Positions 20,781 to 32,878 are shown, numbered from the stretch's first letter. The stretch is 64,000 nt of DNA from Flavimobilis soli (GCF_002564025.1 NZ_PDJH01000001.1:744001-808000), one strand, 5' to 3'. Notes: generated by a model not told the origin, from the letters alone. Numbers and translations: made by a program.

Positions 20781-21572
20781 CTAGTCCGCCGAGACTGCGT
20801 CGTCGCGGGCTGGCTCTTCCGCACGGGCGTCTGCGAAGCCACGCGCATACGCCTCGGCCGTCCCCTCGGAGAACAGGTCGTCCGCGCCGAGGCGAGGCAG
20901 GGTGCGGGCGCCCGGGCCGTCGTCGTCCGTCACCAGGTGGCCCAGGCCCCGCACGACGGCGACGGGTCGGCCCGTGACCTTGCCCTTGGCGAGGTCCGCG
21001 GCGGCGGCGATCTCGTCGGCGACGGCGCGCACCGTCATGCCGAGCTCGCGGCCCGCGCTGTCGCGGCGGCCCCGCTCGTCCTCGACGACGCGCACGCCGG
21101 CCGCACCGATCGCGAGGTCGACGAGGCCGTCGCGCCACACGCGCCCGGCCGTGTCCGTCACGACGACGCCGACGCGCACCCCGAGGACCGCGCGCAGCCC
21201 GGCGCGCAGCCGTGCCGCGGACGCGTCAGGGTCGAGCGGCAGCAGCAGCACGGTGCCCTCCGGCGTGTTCGACGCGTCGACCCCAGCGGCGGCCATGACG
21301 AGGCCGAGCCGGTTCTCGACGATGCGCAGCGGCGGCCCGTCGGGCCGCTCGCGCGTCGCGACGACGCGCACCGTCTCCGCGGTGATCGCGTCCTCGCGGT
21401 CGGCAGCCGCGACGACGCGCCCCTCGGCCTTCGACACGACCTTGCTCGCGACGACGACGACGTCGCCGTCCTCGAGCTCTGGGCACGACCTCGCGACGAT
21501 CGCAGCCAGGTCGTCGCCCACGGCGACCTCGGGCACGCCGTCGGGCGCCCAGACCTGAAAACCTGCGCTCAC
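20781..21572 (-). CDS. cofE: Coenzyme F420-0:L-glutamate ligase (CofE)
   Basis: 263 residues, one CofE domain. It adds glutamate to F420-0 with GTP. Seen: [21 protein letters not shown] near the N-terminus, [15 protein letters not shown], and [21 protein letters not shown]. The GTG at 21572 overlaps the stop of the F420-dependent dehydrogenase gene in GTGA, so the two are translationally coupled. Unlike FbiB of mycobacteria, no C-terminal nitroreductase-like domain is attached. With the proposed F420-0 importer nearby it suggests glutamylation of imported or home-made F420-0. Confidence 0.9.
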   Translation of the reverse strand: MSAGFQVWAPDGVPEVAVGDDLAAIVARSCPELEDGDVVVVASKVVSKAEGRVVAAADREDAITAETVRVVATRERPDGPPLRIVENRLGLVMAAAGVDASNTPEGTVLLLPLDPDASAARLRAGLRAVLGVRVGVVVTDTAGRVWRDGLVDLAIGAAGVRVVEDERGRRDSAGRELGMTVRAVADEIAAAADLAKGKVTGRPVAVVRGLGHLVTDDDGPGARTLPRLGADDLFSEGTAEAYARGFADARAEEPARDDAVSAD

Positions 21573-22567
21573 CGCGACAGCTTGGGCAGCACGTCCTTGG
21601 CGAACACGTCGATCCACTCGCGCTGGTTGCGGCCCACGTTGTGCAGGTAGATGCGGTCGAACCCGAGGTCGACGTACTTCTGGATGTTCGCGCGGTGCAC
21701 GTCGGGGTCGGACGAGATGACCATGCGGCCCTCGAAGTCCTCCGGTCGCACGAGGCGCGCGATCTGCTCGAACTCGAACGGCGAGCGGATGTCCGCCTTC
21801 GGGAACTTCATGCCGCCGTTGGGCCACTCGGTCATCGCGTTCGCGAGCGCCTCCTCGTCGGTCGGAGCCCACGACAGGTGGATTTGCAGCACCTTCGGCA
21901 TCGACTCCGGGTCGCGACCCGACTCGCGCGCGCCGTCGTCGAACTTGCCGAACAGCATCGAGATCTTCTCGAGCGGCGCACCGACCGTGATGAGACCGTC
22001 CGCGTACTTGCCCGCCCGCTTCGCAGTGACGGGGCCAGCGGTCGCGACGAGGATCTCCGGCGGGACCTCGGGCATCGTCCACAGGCGTGTCGACTCGAGC
22101 TTGTAGAACTGCCCGGAGTGCTTCGTGTCCTTGCCCGCGAGCGAGGCCGTGAAGAGCTTCTTGATGATCTCGATCGCCTCGAACATGCGGTTGATCCGCT
22201 CGGGCGCCTCGGGCCAGTACTGACCGACGATGTGCTCGTTGAGCGCCTCCCCCGAGCCGAGCCCGAGCCAGTGCCGCCCCGGGTACATCGCGGCGAGCGT
22301 CGCGCTCGCCTGCGCGACCATCGCCGGGTGCCAGCGGAACGTCGGCGCCGTCACGCCGGGACCGATGTCGCCGCGCGTGCGCTCGCCGAGCGCGGAGAGC
22401 ACGTTCCACACGAACGCGCTCTGCCCCTGCTGCGGCACCCACGGCTGGAAGTGGTCCGCAGCCATGACGCCCGAGAAGCCGAGGGACTCCGCGTACGCGG
22501 ACAGCTCGACGATCTCGGTGGGGTGGAACTGCTCGAGCATGGCGGCGTAGCCGATGGTCAGGTCCAT
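21569..22567 (-). CDS. F420-dependent glucose-6-phosphate dehydrogenase family protein
   Basis: 332 residues, a luciferase-like TIM barrel. The pattern DHFQPW (Asp38, His39) and GSGEALNEH match the F420-dependent glucose-6-phosphate dehydrogenase (Fgd) group, as do [12 protein letters not shown] and [18 protein letters not shown]. Such enzymes reduce F420 with a sugar phosphate. Related members may use other sugar phosphates or alcohols, so the substrate is not certain. TAGGCT lies exactly 6 nt before the ATG: probably leaderless. It is the first gene of a pair with cofE, divergent from valS. Confidence 0.88.
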   Translation of the reverse strand: MDLTIGYAAMLEQFHPTEIVELSAYAESLGFSGVMAADHFQPWVPQQGQSAFVWNVLSALGERTRGDIGPGVTAPTFRWHPAMVAQASATLAAMYPGRHWLGLGSGEALNEHIVGQYWPEAPERINRMFEAIEIIKKLFTASLAGKDTKHSGQFYKLESTRLWTMPEVPPEILVATAGPVTAKRAGKYADGLITVGAPLEKISMLFGKFDDGARESGRDPESMPKVLQIHLSWAPTDEEALANAMTEWPNGGMKFPKADIRSPFEFEQIARLVRPEDFEGRMVISSDPDVHRANIQKYVDLGFDRIYLHNVGRNQREWIDVFAKDVLPKLSR

Positions 22568-22686
22568 GAGCCGAGCCTAGCCGTCGCCCCGGACAGACGC
22601 CCCGGGGAAGCGCTCGCGCCCGCCCGGCTCGCCCTCGACCACGGAAGTTGCCTACCAGGGCCCTGGATCTGGGATCATGGGTTCTC

Positions 22687-25401
22687 ATGAGCACTCCCGA
22701 GACCACCGGACCTGAGTCGACGCCCACCACGGGCATGCAGAACGGCGTCATCGCCGCCACCGTCGGCGAGGTACCCGACAAGGTCAGCCTCGACGGTCTC
22801 GAGGCGAAGCTCGACGAGCGCTGGGCCGCCGAGGGCACCTACTCGTTCGACCGTACGGCCGAGCGCGCGGACGTCTACTCGATCGACACCCCCCCGCCGA
22901 CCGTCTCGGGATCGCTGCACGTCGGCCACGTGTTCTCCTACACGCACACCGACGTCGTCGCGCGCTTCCAGCGCATGCGCGGCAAGTCCGTCTTCTACCC
23001 GATGGGCTGGGACGACAACGGCCTGCCGACCGAGCGTCGCGTGCAGAACTACTACGGCGTGCGCTGCGACCCGTCGCTGCCCTACGTCGAGAACTTCGTG
23101 CCGCCGTTCGAGGGTGCCGAGGGCAAGAGCGTCAAGGCCGCCGACCAGCAGCCGATCAGCCGCAAGAACTTCGTCGAGCTGTGCGAGCGGCTGACGGCCG
23201 AGGACGAGAAGCAGTTCGAGGCGCTGTGGCGCCACCTCGGCCTCTCGGTCGACTGGTCGCACCACTACCAGACGATCGGCAAGCGGGCGCAGGCCACCGC
23301 GCAGACGGCGTTCCTGCGCAACCTCGCGCGCGGCGAGGCCTACCAGGCCGAGGCTCCGGGTCTGTGGGACGTGACGTTCCAGACCGCCGTCGCCCAGGCC
23401 GAGCTCGAGGCGCGCGACTACCCGGGCCACTTCCACAAGGTCGACTTCCACGCGCCCGACGGCACCGCCGTCCAGATCGAGACGACGCGCCCCGAGCTCC
23501 TCCCGGCGTGCGTCGCGCTCATCGCGCACCCCGACGACGAGCGCTACAAGCACCTGTTCGGCACGACCGTGACGTCCCCGCTCTTCGACGTCGAGGTGCC
23601 GGTCCTCGCGCACCCCGCGGCCGAGCCCGACAAGGGCGCGGGCATCGCGATGTGCTGCACCTTCGGCGACCTGACCGACGTCCAGTGGTGGCGCGAGCTG
23701 CAGCTGCCGACCCGCTCGATCCTGGGCCGCGACGGCCGCATCACGCGCGAGGTGCCGGCGTGGATCACGTCCGAGCGCGGCGTCGCGCTCTTCGAGGAGA
23801 TCGCCGGCAAGACGACGTTCTCCGCGCGCGCGGCGATCGTCGAGGGGCTCAAGGAGTCCGGCGACCTCGCTGGCGACCCGGTCCCCACGCAGCGCAAGAC
23901 CAACTTCTTCGAGAAGGGCGACAAGCCGCTCGAGATCGTCACGAGCCGCCAGTGGTACATCCGCAACGGCGGCCGCGACGCCGACCTCAACGCGGCGCTG
24001 CTCGCGCGCGGCGAGGAGCTCAAGTTCCACCCCGAGTTCATGGCGGTTCGCTACTCGAACTGGGTCGGCGGCCTCAACGGCGACTGGCTCATCTCGCGCC
24101 AGCGCTTCTTCGGCGTGCCGATCCCCGTCTGGTACCCCGTCGACGCCGAGGGCGAGCCCGTGTGGGACTCCCCGATCGTCCCCGACGAGGCGAGCCTGCC
24201 GATCGACCCGTCCTCCGACGTCCCGCCGGGCTACACCGCCGACCAGCGCGGCCAGGCCGGCGGCTTCGTGGGCGACCCCGACATCATGGACACCTGGGCC
24301 ACGAGCTCGCTCACCCCGCAGATCGCCGGTGGCTGGCTCGACGACCCGGACCTGTTCAAGCGCGTCTTCCCGATGAACCTGCGCCCGCAGGGCCAGGACA
24401 TCATCCGCACCTGGCTGTTCTCGACCGTCGTGCGATCGCACCTCGAGCACGGCTCGCTGCCGTGGACCGACGCCGCGATCTCCGGGTGGATCCTCGACCC
24501 GGACCGCAAGAAGATGTCGAAGTCCAAGGGCAACGTCGTCACGCCGATGGGCCTGCTCGAGGAGCACGGCTCTGACGCCGTGCGCTACTGGGCCGCCTCG
24601 GCGCGCCTCGGCACCGACGCGGCGTTCGAGGTCGGCCAGATGAAGATCGGCCGCCGCCTCGCGATCAAGATCCTCAACGCGTCGAAGTTCGCGCTGTCCT
24701 TCGCGGGCGAGGGCGAGGTCCGCCTCGACCCGAGCCTCGTGACCGTGCCGCTCGACCGCGCGATGCTCGCCGGCCTGGCCGACGTCGTCGATGCCGCGAC
24801 GGAAGCGCTCGAGGCGTACGACCACACGCGTGCCCTCGAGATCTCGGAGACGTTCTTCTGGACGTTCTGCGACGACTACCTCGAGCTCGTCAAGGACCGT
24901 GCCTACGGCGGCGGCAGCGACGACGTGTCGGTCGAGACGCAGTCGGCGCGCGTAGCGCTCGCCCTCGCGCTCGACACGCTGCTGCGCCTGTTCGCGCCGG
25001 TGCTGCCGTTCGCGACCGAGGAGGTCTGGTCGTGGTGGCGCACCGGTTCGGTGCACCGCGCCCCGTGGCCCGTCTCGGGCGGCCTGCGCGTCGCTGCGGG
25101 TGACGCTCGCTTCGATGACCTGACGGCTGCGGGCAACGCTCTCGCCGCGCTGCGCAAGATCAAGTCCGAGGCGAAGGTCTCGATGCGCACGCCGATCCTC
25201 CTCGCGGAGCTCGCCGTGCCCGCCGCGGCGATCGCGGCGGTCGAGGCGGCCGTCACCGACATCCGTGGCGCCGGGCGCGTCACGGGCGAGCTGCAGCTCG
25301 TCGAGGCAGCCGAGGGTCAGGGCGACCCGAACGTCCAAGGCGGGCTCGTCGTCGTCCGCTCGGAGCTCGGCGAGGCCGAGGCGCGCAAGCCGCGCGGCTG
25401 A
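22687..25401 (+). CDS. valS: Valyl-tRNA synthetase, type without the C-terminal coiled coil
   Basis: 904 residues. Class I synthetase: the HIGH motif is HVGH (78-81) in [17 protein letters not shown], the KMSKS motif is at 609-613, and [15 protein letters not shown] and the editing domain are present. The PPPTVSG form and the end without a long coiled coil match the archaeal-like ValRS found in some actinobacteria. The ATG at 22687 was chosen because MSTPE follows and an earlier ATG is out of frame. There is no ribosome site; GATCAT 8 nt upstream and TTGCCT at 22648 hint at a near-leaderless start. A strong terminator follows. Confidence 0.95.
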   Translation: MSTPETTGPESTPTTGMQNGVIAATVGEVPDKVSLDGLEAKLDERWAAEGTYSFDRTAERADVYSIDTPPPTVSGSLHVGHVFSYTHTDVVARFQRMRGKSVFYPMGWDDNGLPTERRVQNYYGVRCDPSLPYVENFVPPFEGAEGKSVKAADQQPISRKNFVELCERLTAEDEKQFEALWRHLGLSVDWSHHYQTIGKRAQATAQTAFLRNLARGEAYQAEAPGLWDVTFQTAVAQAELEARDYPGHFHKVDFHAPDGTAVQIETTRPELLPACVALIAHPDDERYKHLFGTTVTSPLFDVEVPVLAHPAAEPDKGAGIAMCCTFGDLTDVQWWRELQLPTRSILGRDGRITREVPAWITSERGVALFEEIAGKTTFSARAAIVEGLKESGDLAGDPVPTQRKTNFFEKGDKPLEIVTSRQWYIRNGGRDADLNAALLARGEELKFHPEFMAVRYSNWVGGLNGDWLISRQRFFGVPIPVWYPVDAEGEPVWDSPIVPDEASLPIDPSSDVPPGYTADQRGQAGGFVGDPDIMDTWATSSLTPQIAGGWLDDPDLFKRVFPMNLRPQGQDIIRTWLFSTVVRSHLEHGSLPWTDAAISGWILDPDRKKMSKSKGNVVTPMGLLEEHGSDAVRYWAASARLGTDAAFEVGQMKIGRRLAIKILNASKFALSFAGEGEVRLDPSLVTVPLDRAMLAGLADVVDAATEALEAYDHTRALEISETFFWTFCDDYLELVKDRAYGGGSDDVSVETQSARVALALALDTLLRLFAPVLPFATEEVWSWWRTGSVHRAPWPVSGGLRVAAGDARFDDLTAAGNALAALRKIKSEAKVSMRTPILLAELAVPAAAIAAVEAAVTDIRGAGRVTGELQLVEAAEGQGDPNVQGGLVVVRSELGEAEARKPRG

Positions 25402-25417
25402 GCAGCACACCACCCAC

Positions 25418-25443
25418 CGGGCGGGGGCGCCTGCGCGCCCCCG
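25418..25443 (+). terminator. Terminator after valS
   Basis: Perfect 11-bp GC stem (25418-25428 with 25433-25443), loop CTGC. Confidence 0.7.
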
Positions 25444-25515
25444 CCACCCGGACGCCGGTGGCGCCACCGCACGACGCCTCGCCCGACGCCTCAGGGACTC
25501 AACGAAAGGCCCCTC

Positions 25516-27312
25516 ATGCGTGAGACCTCCTCTCCCGACCTCGTCGACGTGCCCGAGGGTTCGTCGCTCTGCACGATCCTCGCCCTGCGCGTCGCCGCGA
25601 ACCCGGGCGGGGTGCTGATCGAGCGCAAGGCAGGGCTAGCCGGGGGCTGGTTCCCGGTCACCGCGCAGCGCTTCGCCGACGAGGTCGTCGAGGTGGCGAA
25701 GGGCCTCGTCGCCAAGGGCGTCCAGCCGGGCGACCGCGTCGCGATCATGTCGCGCACACGCTACGAGTGGACGCTGCTCGACTTTGCCTGCTGGTCCGCC
25801 GGCGCGGTGCCCGTGCCGGTCTACGAGACGAGCTCCGCGGACCAGGTGCGCTGGATCTGCTCCGACGCCGGGGTGAGCCTCGCCGTCGTCGAATCGTCCG
25901 CGCACGCGTCCCTCGTCGACGAGGCGCGCACCGACCTGCCCGACCTGCGTGAGGTCCTCGTCATCGAGAACGACGCGATCGAGGAGCTGCGCCGTGCCGG
26001 CGCGGAGGTCGACGACGCGGTCGTCGCGGAGCGGACCGAGGCGGTCCGCGGGGACGACCTCGCGACGATCATCTACACGTCGGGGACGACCGGCCGCCCG
26101 AAGGGTGCCGAGATCACGCACTGGAGCTTCGCGTACCTCGCGCGCAACGGCATCCGCTCGCTCCCCCAGGTGTGCACCGTCCCGGGCTCGCGCACGCTGC
26201 TGTTCCTGCCGCTCGCGCACGTCTTCGCGCGGTACATCCAGATCGTCGCGATCTCGTCGGGCTCGGTGCTCGGCCACACGCCTGACACGCGCAACCTGCT
26301 GCCTGACCTGAGCACGTTCAAGCCGACCTACCTGCTCGCGGTGCCGCGCGTGTTCGAGAAGGTCTACAACGCGTCGGAGCAGAAGGCCGGCTCGGGCGCG
26401 CCGCTCAAGCTGTTCCGCTGGGCGGCGAAGGTCGCGATCCAGACGTCGCGCGCGTGGGACACCCCGCAGGGCCCTTCGCTCGCGCTCAAGGCGCAGCACC
26501 GGCTCGCGAGCGCGCTGCTGTTCTCGAAGCTCCGTGCCGCCCTCGGCGGCCAGGCGAAGTACGCGATCTCGGGCGGCGCGCCGCTCGGCGAGCGTCTCGG
26601 GCATTTCTACCGCGGCATCGGCCTGACGATCCTCGAGGGCTACGGGCTCACCGAGACGACGGCGCCCACGGCGGTCAACCGCCCCGACAAGCTCAAGGTC
26701 GGCACCGTGGGCGCGCCCTTCGCGGGGACGAGCCTGCGGATCGACGACGACGGCGAGGTCCTCGTCAAGGGACCGCACGTCTTCCGGGGCTATCGCAACA
26801 ACCCCGAGGCGACGGCGGAGGCGTTCACGGACGGCTGGTTCCGCACGGGCGACCTCGGCACGATCGACGACGACGGGTTCCTGCAGATCACGGGCCGCAA
26901 GAAGGAGATCATCATCACCGCGGGCGGGAAGAACGTCGCCCCGGCGGTGCTCGAGGACCGCTTCCGCGGTCACCCGCTCGTGAGCCAGTGCGTCGTCGTC
27001 GGCGACCAGCGCCCGTTCATCGCGGCGCTCGTGACGCTCGACGCCGAGATGCTGCCGGGCTGGCTCGCGTCGCACGGGCTACCAGGCATGTCGGTCCCCG
27101 AGGCGGCCGAGCACCCGGAGGTGCTCGCCGCGCTGCACCGTGCGGCGGAGCGGGCGAACAAGGCTGTCTCTCGAGCCGAGTCCATCCGCAAGGTGAGGGT
27201 CCTGACGACGGACTTCACCGAGGAGAACGGCTATCTGACGCCGTCGCTCAAGGTGAAGCGGTCGCTCGTGCTCAAGGACTTCGCGGACCAGGTGGACGCG
27301 ATCTACGGGTGA
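25516..27312 (+). CDS. Long-chain acyl-CoA ligase (AMP-forming)
   Basis: 598 residues, ANL superfamily. It activates a fatty acid with ATP to acyl-AMP and then acyl-CoA. Seen: the P-loop IIYTSGTTGRPKGAE near residue 185, LEGYGLTETTA, GWFRTGDLG, and the C-terminal hinge and catalytic Lys region GRKKEIIITAGGKNVAP. The length fits the FadD15-like actinobacterial group. GAAAGG precedes the ATG. It stands alone between valS and an amino-acid transporter. Confidence 0.92.
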   Translation: MRETSSPDLVDVPEGSSLCTILALRVAANPGGVLIERKAGLAGGWFPVTAQRFADEVVEVAKGLVAKGVQPGDRVAIMSRTRYEWTLLDFACWSAGAVPVPVYETSSADQVRWICSDAGVSLAVVESSAHASLVDEARTDLPDLREVLVIENDAIEELRRAGAEVDDAVVAERTEAVRGDDLATIIYTSGTTGRPKGAEITHWSFAYLARNGIRSLPQVCTVPGSRTLLFLPLAHVFARYIQIVAISSGSVLGHTPDTRNLLPDLSTFKPTYLLAVPRVFEKVYNASEQKAGSGAPLKLFRWAAKVAIQTSRAWDTPQGPSLALKAQHRLASALLFSKLRAALGGQAKYAISGGAPLGERLGHFYRGIGLTILEGYGLTETTAPTAVNRPDKLKVGTVGAPFAGTSLRIDDDGEVLVKGPHVFRGYRNNPEATAEAFTDGWFRTGDLGTIDDDGFLQITGRKKEIIITAGGKNVAPAVLEDRFRGHPLVSQCVVVGDQRPFIAALVTLDAEMLPGWLASHGLPGMSVPEAAEHPEVLAALHRAAERANKAVSRAESIRKVRVLTTDFTEENGYLTPSLKVKRSLVLKDFADQVDAIYG

Positions 27313-27433
27313 CGCCGCGGGGGTACCACATGTGGATCGCCTCACACACATACTCAGGACCATGTCTCACGTCTCGGTTGTATATGTATGATGTGCTCGG
27401 AATAATCATTCACGATCAGACGTCAGGACGCTC
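27313..27433 (+). promoter_or_regulatory. AT-rich promoter region of the amino-acid ABC operon
   Basis: This short gap is much richer in A and T than its neighbours. TATGAT (within TTGTATATGTATGATG) is a good -10. A 35-codon frame starting MWIASHTYSG at 27330 ends in an ATGA overlap with the lipoprotein start; it has no convincing ribosome site, so a leader peptide is only possible. Confidence 0.45.
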
Positions 27434-28234
27434 ATGACCTCCCTCAAGCACCTCGTCCCCGCCCTCGCCGTCGGCGCCCTCATGCTCACCGGCTGCTCCT
27501 CGACCGAGTCTCCGACCACCCCCGCGACCGACGCGTCGGGCGCTCCCGCCATCGCGCTCGTCAAGGGCGACGTCCTCACGGTGTGCACCAACCCGCCGTT
27601 CGAGCCGTTCGAGTTCATCGAGGGCGACAAGATCGTCGGCCTCGACATGGACCTCACTGCGGAGATCGCGAAGGACCTCGGCGTCGAGCAGCAGGTCATC
27701 ACCACCGGCTTCGACGCGATGGAGTCCGGCGCCGCCCTGAACACCAGCCAGTGCGACGTCGTCGCGACCGGCATGTCGATCACCGAGGGACGCAAGGCCA
27801 ACATCGACTTCTCGGAGCCGTACTTCGCCGCCGACCTGGGTCTGCTCGTCAAGGCAGGCTCGGACATCGCGTCCGAGGCGGACCTCGAGGGCAAGAAGAT
27901 CGGCGTCCAGAAGGCCACGGTCGGCGACACCTGGGTGGCCGACAAGGGCCTCACGGGTGTCCAGTTCGACGACCTCGGGCTCCAGATCCAGGCCCTGAAG
28001 ACCGGCCAGGTCGACGCGGTCATCAACGACTACGCGGTCCTCGGCACGTACGAGAGCGACGAACTCGCGATCGTGGCGACGCTCCCGACCGACGACGTGT
28101 ACGGCATCGCCGTGAAGAAGGGCAACACCGCCCTCCTGGAGAAGGTCAACGCGACACTCGCCCGCGTGAAGTCGGACGGCACGTGGACCACGATCCACAC
28201 CGACCGCTTCGGCTTCGCCCCGGCCGAGGACTGA
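27434..28234 (+). CDS. Polar amino-acid ABC transporter substrate-binding lipoprotein
   Basis: 266 residues. Signal peptide with lipobox LTGC (Cys21), then a type II periplasmic-binding fold of family 3: NPPFEPFEFIEGDKIVGLDMDL, the ATGMSITEGRKANIDFS substrate region, and GKKIGVQKATVGD. The general polar amino-acid type (His, Arg, Gln, Glu) is clear, the exact ligand is not. AGGA precedes the ATG. It is the first gene of an operon with the permease and ATPase. Confidence 0.9.
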   Translation: MTSLKHLVPALAVGALMLTGCSSTESPTTPATDASGAPAIALVKGDVLTVCTNPPFEPFEFIEGDKIVGLDMDLTAEIAKDLGVEQQVITTGFDAMESGAALNTSQCDVVATGMSITEGRKANIDFSEPYFAADLGLLVKAGSDIASEADLEGKKIGVQKATVGDTWVADKGLTGVQFDDLGLQIQALKTGQVDAVINDYAVLGTYESDELAIVATLPTDDVYGIAVKKGNTALLEKVNATLARVKSDGTWTTIHTDRFGFAPAED

Positions 28235-28241
28235 GCACACC

Positions 28242-29081
28242 ATGACGTCACCGGCTCCCGCCGCCGCCCGGACCGCCCCGGCCCGGGCGCGGCTGAGTCC
28301 GCGCCGCCGAGCGCTGATCTCTCGTGTCGTCCAGTATGCGGTGCTCGTCATCGTCCTGGGCGCCGCCGCCCTGGCGATCGACTGGGACAACGTCGGTACC
28401 AACATCTTCAACCCTGACGCCGCGCGCGCCGTCCTGCCGCAGCTGCCCAAGGCGTTCCTCAACACGGTCACGTACACGATCGCCGCGTTCGCGGTGGGTA
28501 TCGCGCTCGGCACGCTGCTCGCACTCATGCGGCTGTCGTCCGTGGGGCTCTACCGCGCGATCGCGACCGCCTACGTCGAGTTCTTCCGGGGCATCCCCGC
28601 ACTGCTGTTCGTCCTCACCGTCGGGTTCGGCGTGCCCTACGCGTTCGGTGTCCAGTTCGACTCGGTCGTCACCAAGGTCGCGATCGGGCTAGGCATGGTG
28701 TCGGCCGCGTACATCGCGGAGACGCTCCGTGCAGGTCTGCAGGCCGTCCCCAAGGGTCAGATCGAGGCGGCGCGATCGCTCGGCATGTCCCACACGCGCA
28801 CGATGGTGACGATCGTGATCCCGCAGGCCTTCCGCATCGTCCTGCCGCCGATGACCAACGAGGTCATCCTCCTGACCAAGGACACGGCCCTCGTGTTCGG
28901 ACTCGGCCTCACAGCAGCCGACTTCGAGCTCACGAAGATCGGGTCCAACGCCCTGTCGAGCCCGGCAGGCGGCGGCATGACGGCGCTCTTCGTCGTGGGC
29001 TTCTGCTACCTCATCATCACCATCCCGCTGGGATACCTCGCGCGGAAGCTCGAGGCCAAGGGCGCTAGGAGCCGCGCATGA
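28242..29081 (+). CDS. Polar amino-acid ABC transporter permease (HisM/GlnP family)
   Basis: 279 residues. About five hydrophobic helices after a basic Pro/Ala/Arg-rich N-terminus of 40 residues. The EAA loop that meets the ATPase is [38 protein letters not shown] and [13 protein letters not shown] are typical of the family. Only one permease gene is present, so it would act as a homodimer. It overlaps the ATPase gene by ATGA. Confidence 0.92.
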   Translation: MTSPAPAAARTAPARARLSPRRRALISRVVQYAVLVIVLGAAALAIDWDNVGTNIFNPDAARAVLPQLPKAFLNTVTYTIAAFAVGIALGTLLALMRLSSVGLYRAIATAYVEFFRGIPALLFVLTVGFGVPYAFGVQFDSVVTKVAIGLGMVSAAYIAETLRAGLQAVPKGQIEAARSLGMSHTRTMVTIVIPQAFRIVLPPMTNEVILLTKDTALVFGLGLTAADFELTKIGSNALSSPAGGGMTALFVVGFCYLIITIPLGYLARKLEAKGARSRA

Positions 29082-29851
29082 ACGCCACGACGCCGGTCGT
29101 GCAGATCAGCGACCTGCACAAGTCCTACGGGCCCCGCGAGGTGCTCACGGGCGTCGACCTGACCGTCGAGCAGGGCGAGGTCGTGTGCGTCATCGGGCCG
29201 TCCGGCTCGGGAAAGTCGACGCTGCTGCGCTGCGTCAACCAGCTCGAGACGGCCACCTCGGGATCGATCGTCGTCCTCGACACGGAGATCACCGACCCGG
29301 ACGTCGACATCGACGTCGTGCGCACGCACGTCGGCATGGTGTTCCAGGGCTTCAACCTTTTCGCACACCTGACAGTGCTCGAGAACTGCACGATCGCACA
29401 GCGCAAGGTCCTGAAGCGCTCGAAGGAGGAGGCGGAGCGCATCGCTCTGCAGAACCTCGAGCGCGTCGGCCTGGGCGACCGGGGCGCCGCGCACCCCGCG
29501 CAGCTCTCCGGCGGCCAGCAGCAGCGCGTCGCGATCGCCCGTGCGCTCAGCATGGACCCGCAGCTCATGCTGTTCGACGAGCCGACGTCAGCCCTCGACC
29601 CCGAGCTCGTCGGCGACGTGCTCGCCGTCATGCGCGAGCTCGCCGAGGGCGGTATGACGATGATGGTCGTCACGCACGAGATGGCGTTCGCCCGCGAGGT
29701 CGCCGACCGCGTCGTCTTCATCGACGGCGGCGTCATCGTCGAGCAGGGCCCGCCCGCCGAGGTGATCGGCAACCCGCAGGAGCCGCGCACGCGGCTCTTC
29801 CTCGAGCGGGTCCTCGACCCGACCCGGGCCCACCCGGGCGACGAGGACTGA
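29078..29851 (+). CDS. Polar amino-acid ABC transporter ATPase (GlnQ/HisP family)
   Basis: 257 residues. Walker [10 protein letters not shown] at 40-48, Q-loop in [19 protein letters not shown], signature [17 protein letters not shown], Walker [15 protein letters not shown], switch His in VVTHEM. Translationally coupled to the permease. A strong terminator follows 50 nt later. Confidence 0.95.
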   Translation: MNATTPVVQISDLHKSYGPREVLTGVDLTVEQGEVVCVIGPSGSGKSTLLRCVNQLETATSGSIVVLDTEITDPDVDIDVVRTHVGMVFQGFNLFAHLTVLENCTIAQRKVLKRSKEEAERIALQNLERVGLGDRGAAHPAQLSGGQQQRVAIARALSMDPQLMLFDEPTSALDPELVGDVLAVMRELAEGGMTMMVVTHEMAFAREVADRVVFIDGGVIVEQGPPAEVIGNPQEPRTRLFLERVLDPTRAHPGDED

Positions 29852-29901
29852 CGATGCCGTCGCGCCGCTCGCTCGAGTCGGACAGCCCGGGATCCTGACG
29901 A

Positions 29902-29939
29902 CGCGAGGGGCGCGGTGCACCAGCACCGCGCCCCTCGCG
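29902..29939. terminator. Convergent terminator between ABC operon and baeRF gene
   Basis: 17-bp perfect stem (29902-29918 with 29923-29939), loop ACCA. It lies between two genes that end towards each other and probably serves both. Confidence 0.8.
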
Positions 29940-29963
29940 CTCTCCGGCGCCTGACGCGCCGAC

Positions 29964-31154
29964 TCAGGCGTTGACGGTCGCCTTGGGCGCCGTCGGCCGC
30001 GACAGGCTTGTGAGCCCTTCACGCGGGGTCGTCGCGTCGTGCCACCGCAGCAGCGCGCCCACGCCCTCGCGGGGTGACCGCTCCGCGGGAGCGAACGTGA
30101 GGCCTGCGTCCTGGGCGATCGCGCTGCGCAGCAGCGCCACGGACGCGGGCAGCTCGCGCAGGTTCTCGACGCCCAGGTCTTCGAGCTCGGCGCGGGACAC
30201 GGCGATCTCGAACGGGTCGTCGCCGACCCAGACGCTGCCCGTGACGACCGTCTGCTGCGCGACCTCCGCGGAGACGACCAGCTCTTCGACCTGGCCCTTG
30301 CGCAGCACGTCGACGACGTCGGCGAGGGACGACACGGCGCGGCCGCCCTTGCCGTGGTGCTCCTCGAACTTCTCGAGCACACGCTCGCGTCGCTTGGCGC
30401 GGCAGGCCTCGAGCGCTTCCTCGACCTGCTGCTGGAACGCGCTCTCCTTCGCGCCCGGCCCGCGGCTGCCGCCCTGCACGACGACGGCGAGGGCCTTCGC
30501 GCGCTGCCCGAGCGCTGCCTCGACCAGGCTCACGGCCCGCTTGTCGCCCGACAGGACGATCGCCTCGGGAGCGTCGCGCGCGACAAGCCCGTCGAGCGCG
30601 GCCGCGACCTCCTCGGCGTTGCGCTCCCACGAGTCGATCGCACGGTTCTCGATACGGCCCTCGGACGTGCCGCCGGCACGGACGTTCTCGATCTCGTCGT
30701 GGCCGCCCTCGACGGTCGCGTGCCAAGCGACGTCGGCGGCGCCCCAGCCTTGCCGCACGATGTCGGCACCGCTGCGGTCCACGAGCACGACGACGTGGTC
30801 GACGTTCTCGTCGCCGTACAGGGAGGCGAGCAGCAGCTCGGGGACGGAGCCGCGCGTCGCCGTCGAGGTGACCGGGGCGACGCGGACGAGACGGTCGACG
30901 AGGATGCCCTCGTCATCGGTGGCGACGATGACGCGGCCTCGGGCTCCGGGACGGCGAACGGGGCGTCCGAGCGCCTCGTCGAGCTCGCTGAGGAGCGACG
31001 TGGGCGTTCCTGCTTCTTCGAGCGTCCGGTGCAGGGAGCGCCATCGCTCCTCCACCTCCCGGTCGGCTCGGCCACCCTCTCGCGTCACGTCGATCGAGAC
31101 GGTGGTGAACGGGGCCTTGCGGCCCAGCAGCGGACGGATCCAGTCAAGCTTCAT
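29964..31154 (-). CDS. baeRF-family protein (Rv2629-like, eRF1/Vms1-related)
   Basis: 396 residues. The order of regions (N-terminal domain with [23 protein letters not shown], central segment [17 protein letters not shown], and C-terminal [24 protein letters not shown]) matches the bacterial relatives of archaeal and eukaryotic release factor eRF1, the Rv2629 type. Such proteins are thought to act on ribosomes or peptidyl-tRNA. I see no GGQ tripeptide. It stands alone between two terminators. Family assignment is good; function is inferred. Confidence 0.78.
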   Translation of the reverse strand: MKLDWIRPLLGRKAPFTTVSIDVTREGGRADREVEERWRSLHRTLEEAGTPTSLLSELDEALGRPVRRPGARGRVIVATDDEGILVDRLVRVAPVTSTATRGSVPELLLASLYGDENVDHVVVLVDRSGADIVRQGWGAADVAWHATVEGGHDEIENVRAGGTSEGRIENRAIDSWERNAEEVAAALDGLVARDAPEAIVLSGDKRAVSLVEAALGQRAKALAVVVQGGSRGPGAKESAFQQQVEEALEACRAKRRERVLEKFEEHHGKGGRAVSSLADVVDVLRKGQVEELVVSAEVAQQTVVTGSVWVGDDPFEIAVSRAELEDLGVENLRELPASVALLRSAIAQDAGLTFAPAERSPREGVGALLRWHDATTPREGLTSLSRPTAPKATVNA

Positions 31155-31224
31155 CGCGACCCTCGTTTCGCCGTGGCCGGCCCGGGGTGGCCAGCCGTCC
31201 CTCTACTCTCTGACGGAACGACGA

Positions 31225-31256
31225 AGCCCGCCACCCTCGGGCGAGGGAAGCGGGCT
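31225..31256 (-). terminator. Terminator after the clpX-chorismate mutase unit
   Basis: Outer 7-bp stem AGCCCGC/GCGGGCT with an inner CCCTC/GAGGG stem. It lies just past the chorismate mutase stop. Confidence 0.6.
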
Positions 31257-31271
31257 CGGTGCGGGTGTCTT

Positions 31272-31606
31272 CTAGGAGTAGATGTCGAGGACGGGCGCCT
31301 CTCCGCCCTGCTCGTCGGCGATGAGCTGGTGGCGGCGCTTGACCTCGGTGACGATGAACGTGCGGAAACGCTCGGCGAAGACGGGGTCGAGGCCGGCGCT
31401 CGCCGCGATCTGGGCGAGCCGCTCGATCTGTTGCGTCTCCCTGGCGAGGTCCTCGGGCGGCAGCCCGCCTTGTGCCTTGAGCTCGCCGACGCGCTGGGTG
31501 CACTTGAAGCGCTCGGCGAGCAGGTACATGAGTGCGCCGTCGATGTTGTCGATCGAGTGGCGCAGCCGGACGATCTCCTGGGGCAGCTCGGGGGTGGTCT
31601 CCCCCA

Positions 31607-31607
<1 letters not shown>
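31272..31607 (-). CDS. Chorismate mutase (AroQ class)
   Basis: 111 residues, all helical, one AroQ domain. It converts chorismate to prephenate, the first step to Phe and Tyr. Seen: [23 protein letters not shown] with the first catalytic Arg, [12 protein letters not shown] with Arg and Lys, and the later Glu/Gln helix. No secretion signal and no fused DAHP synthase or prephenate dehydratase. The ATG overlaps the clpX stop, a linkage common in related actinobacteria. Confidence 0.88.

Positions 31608-32878
<1,271 letters not shown>

Noticed and set aside
22675..25467. Minus-strand open frame of 930 codons opposite valS
   Set aside because: Low-complexity antisense frame; valS on the plus strand has all motifs.
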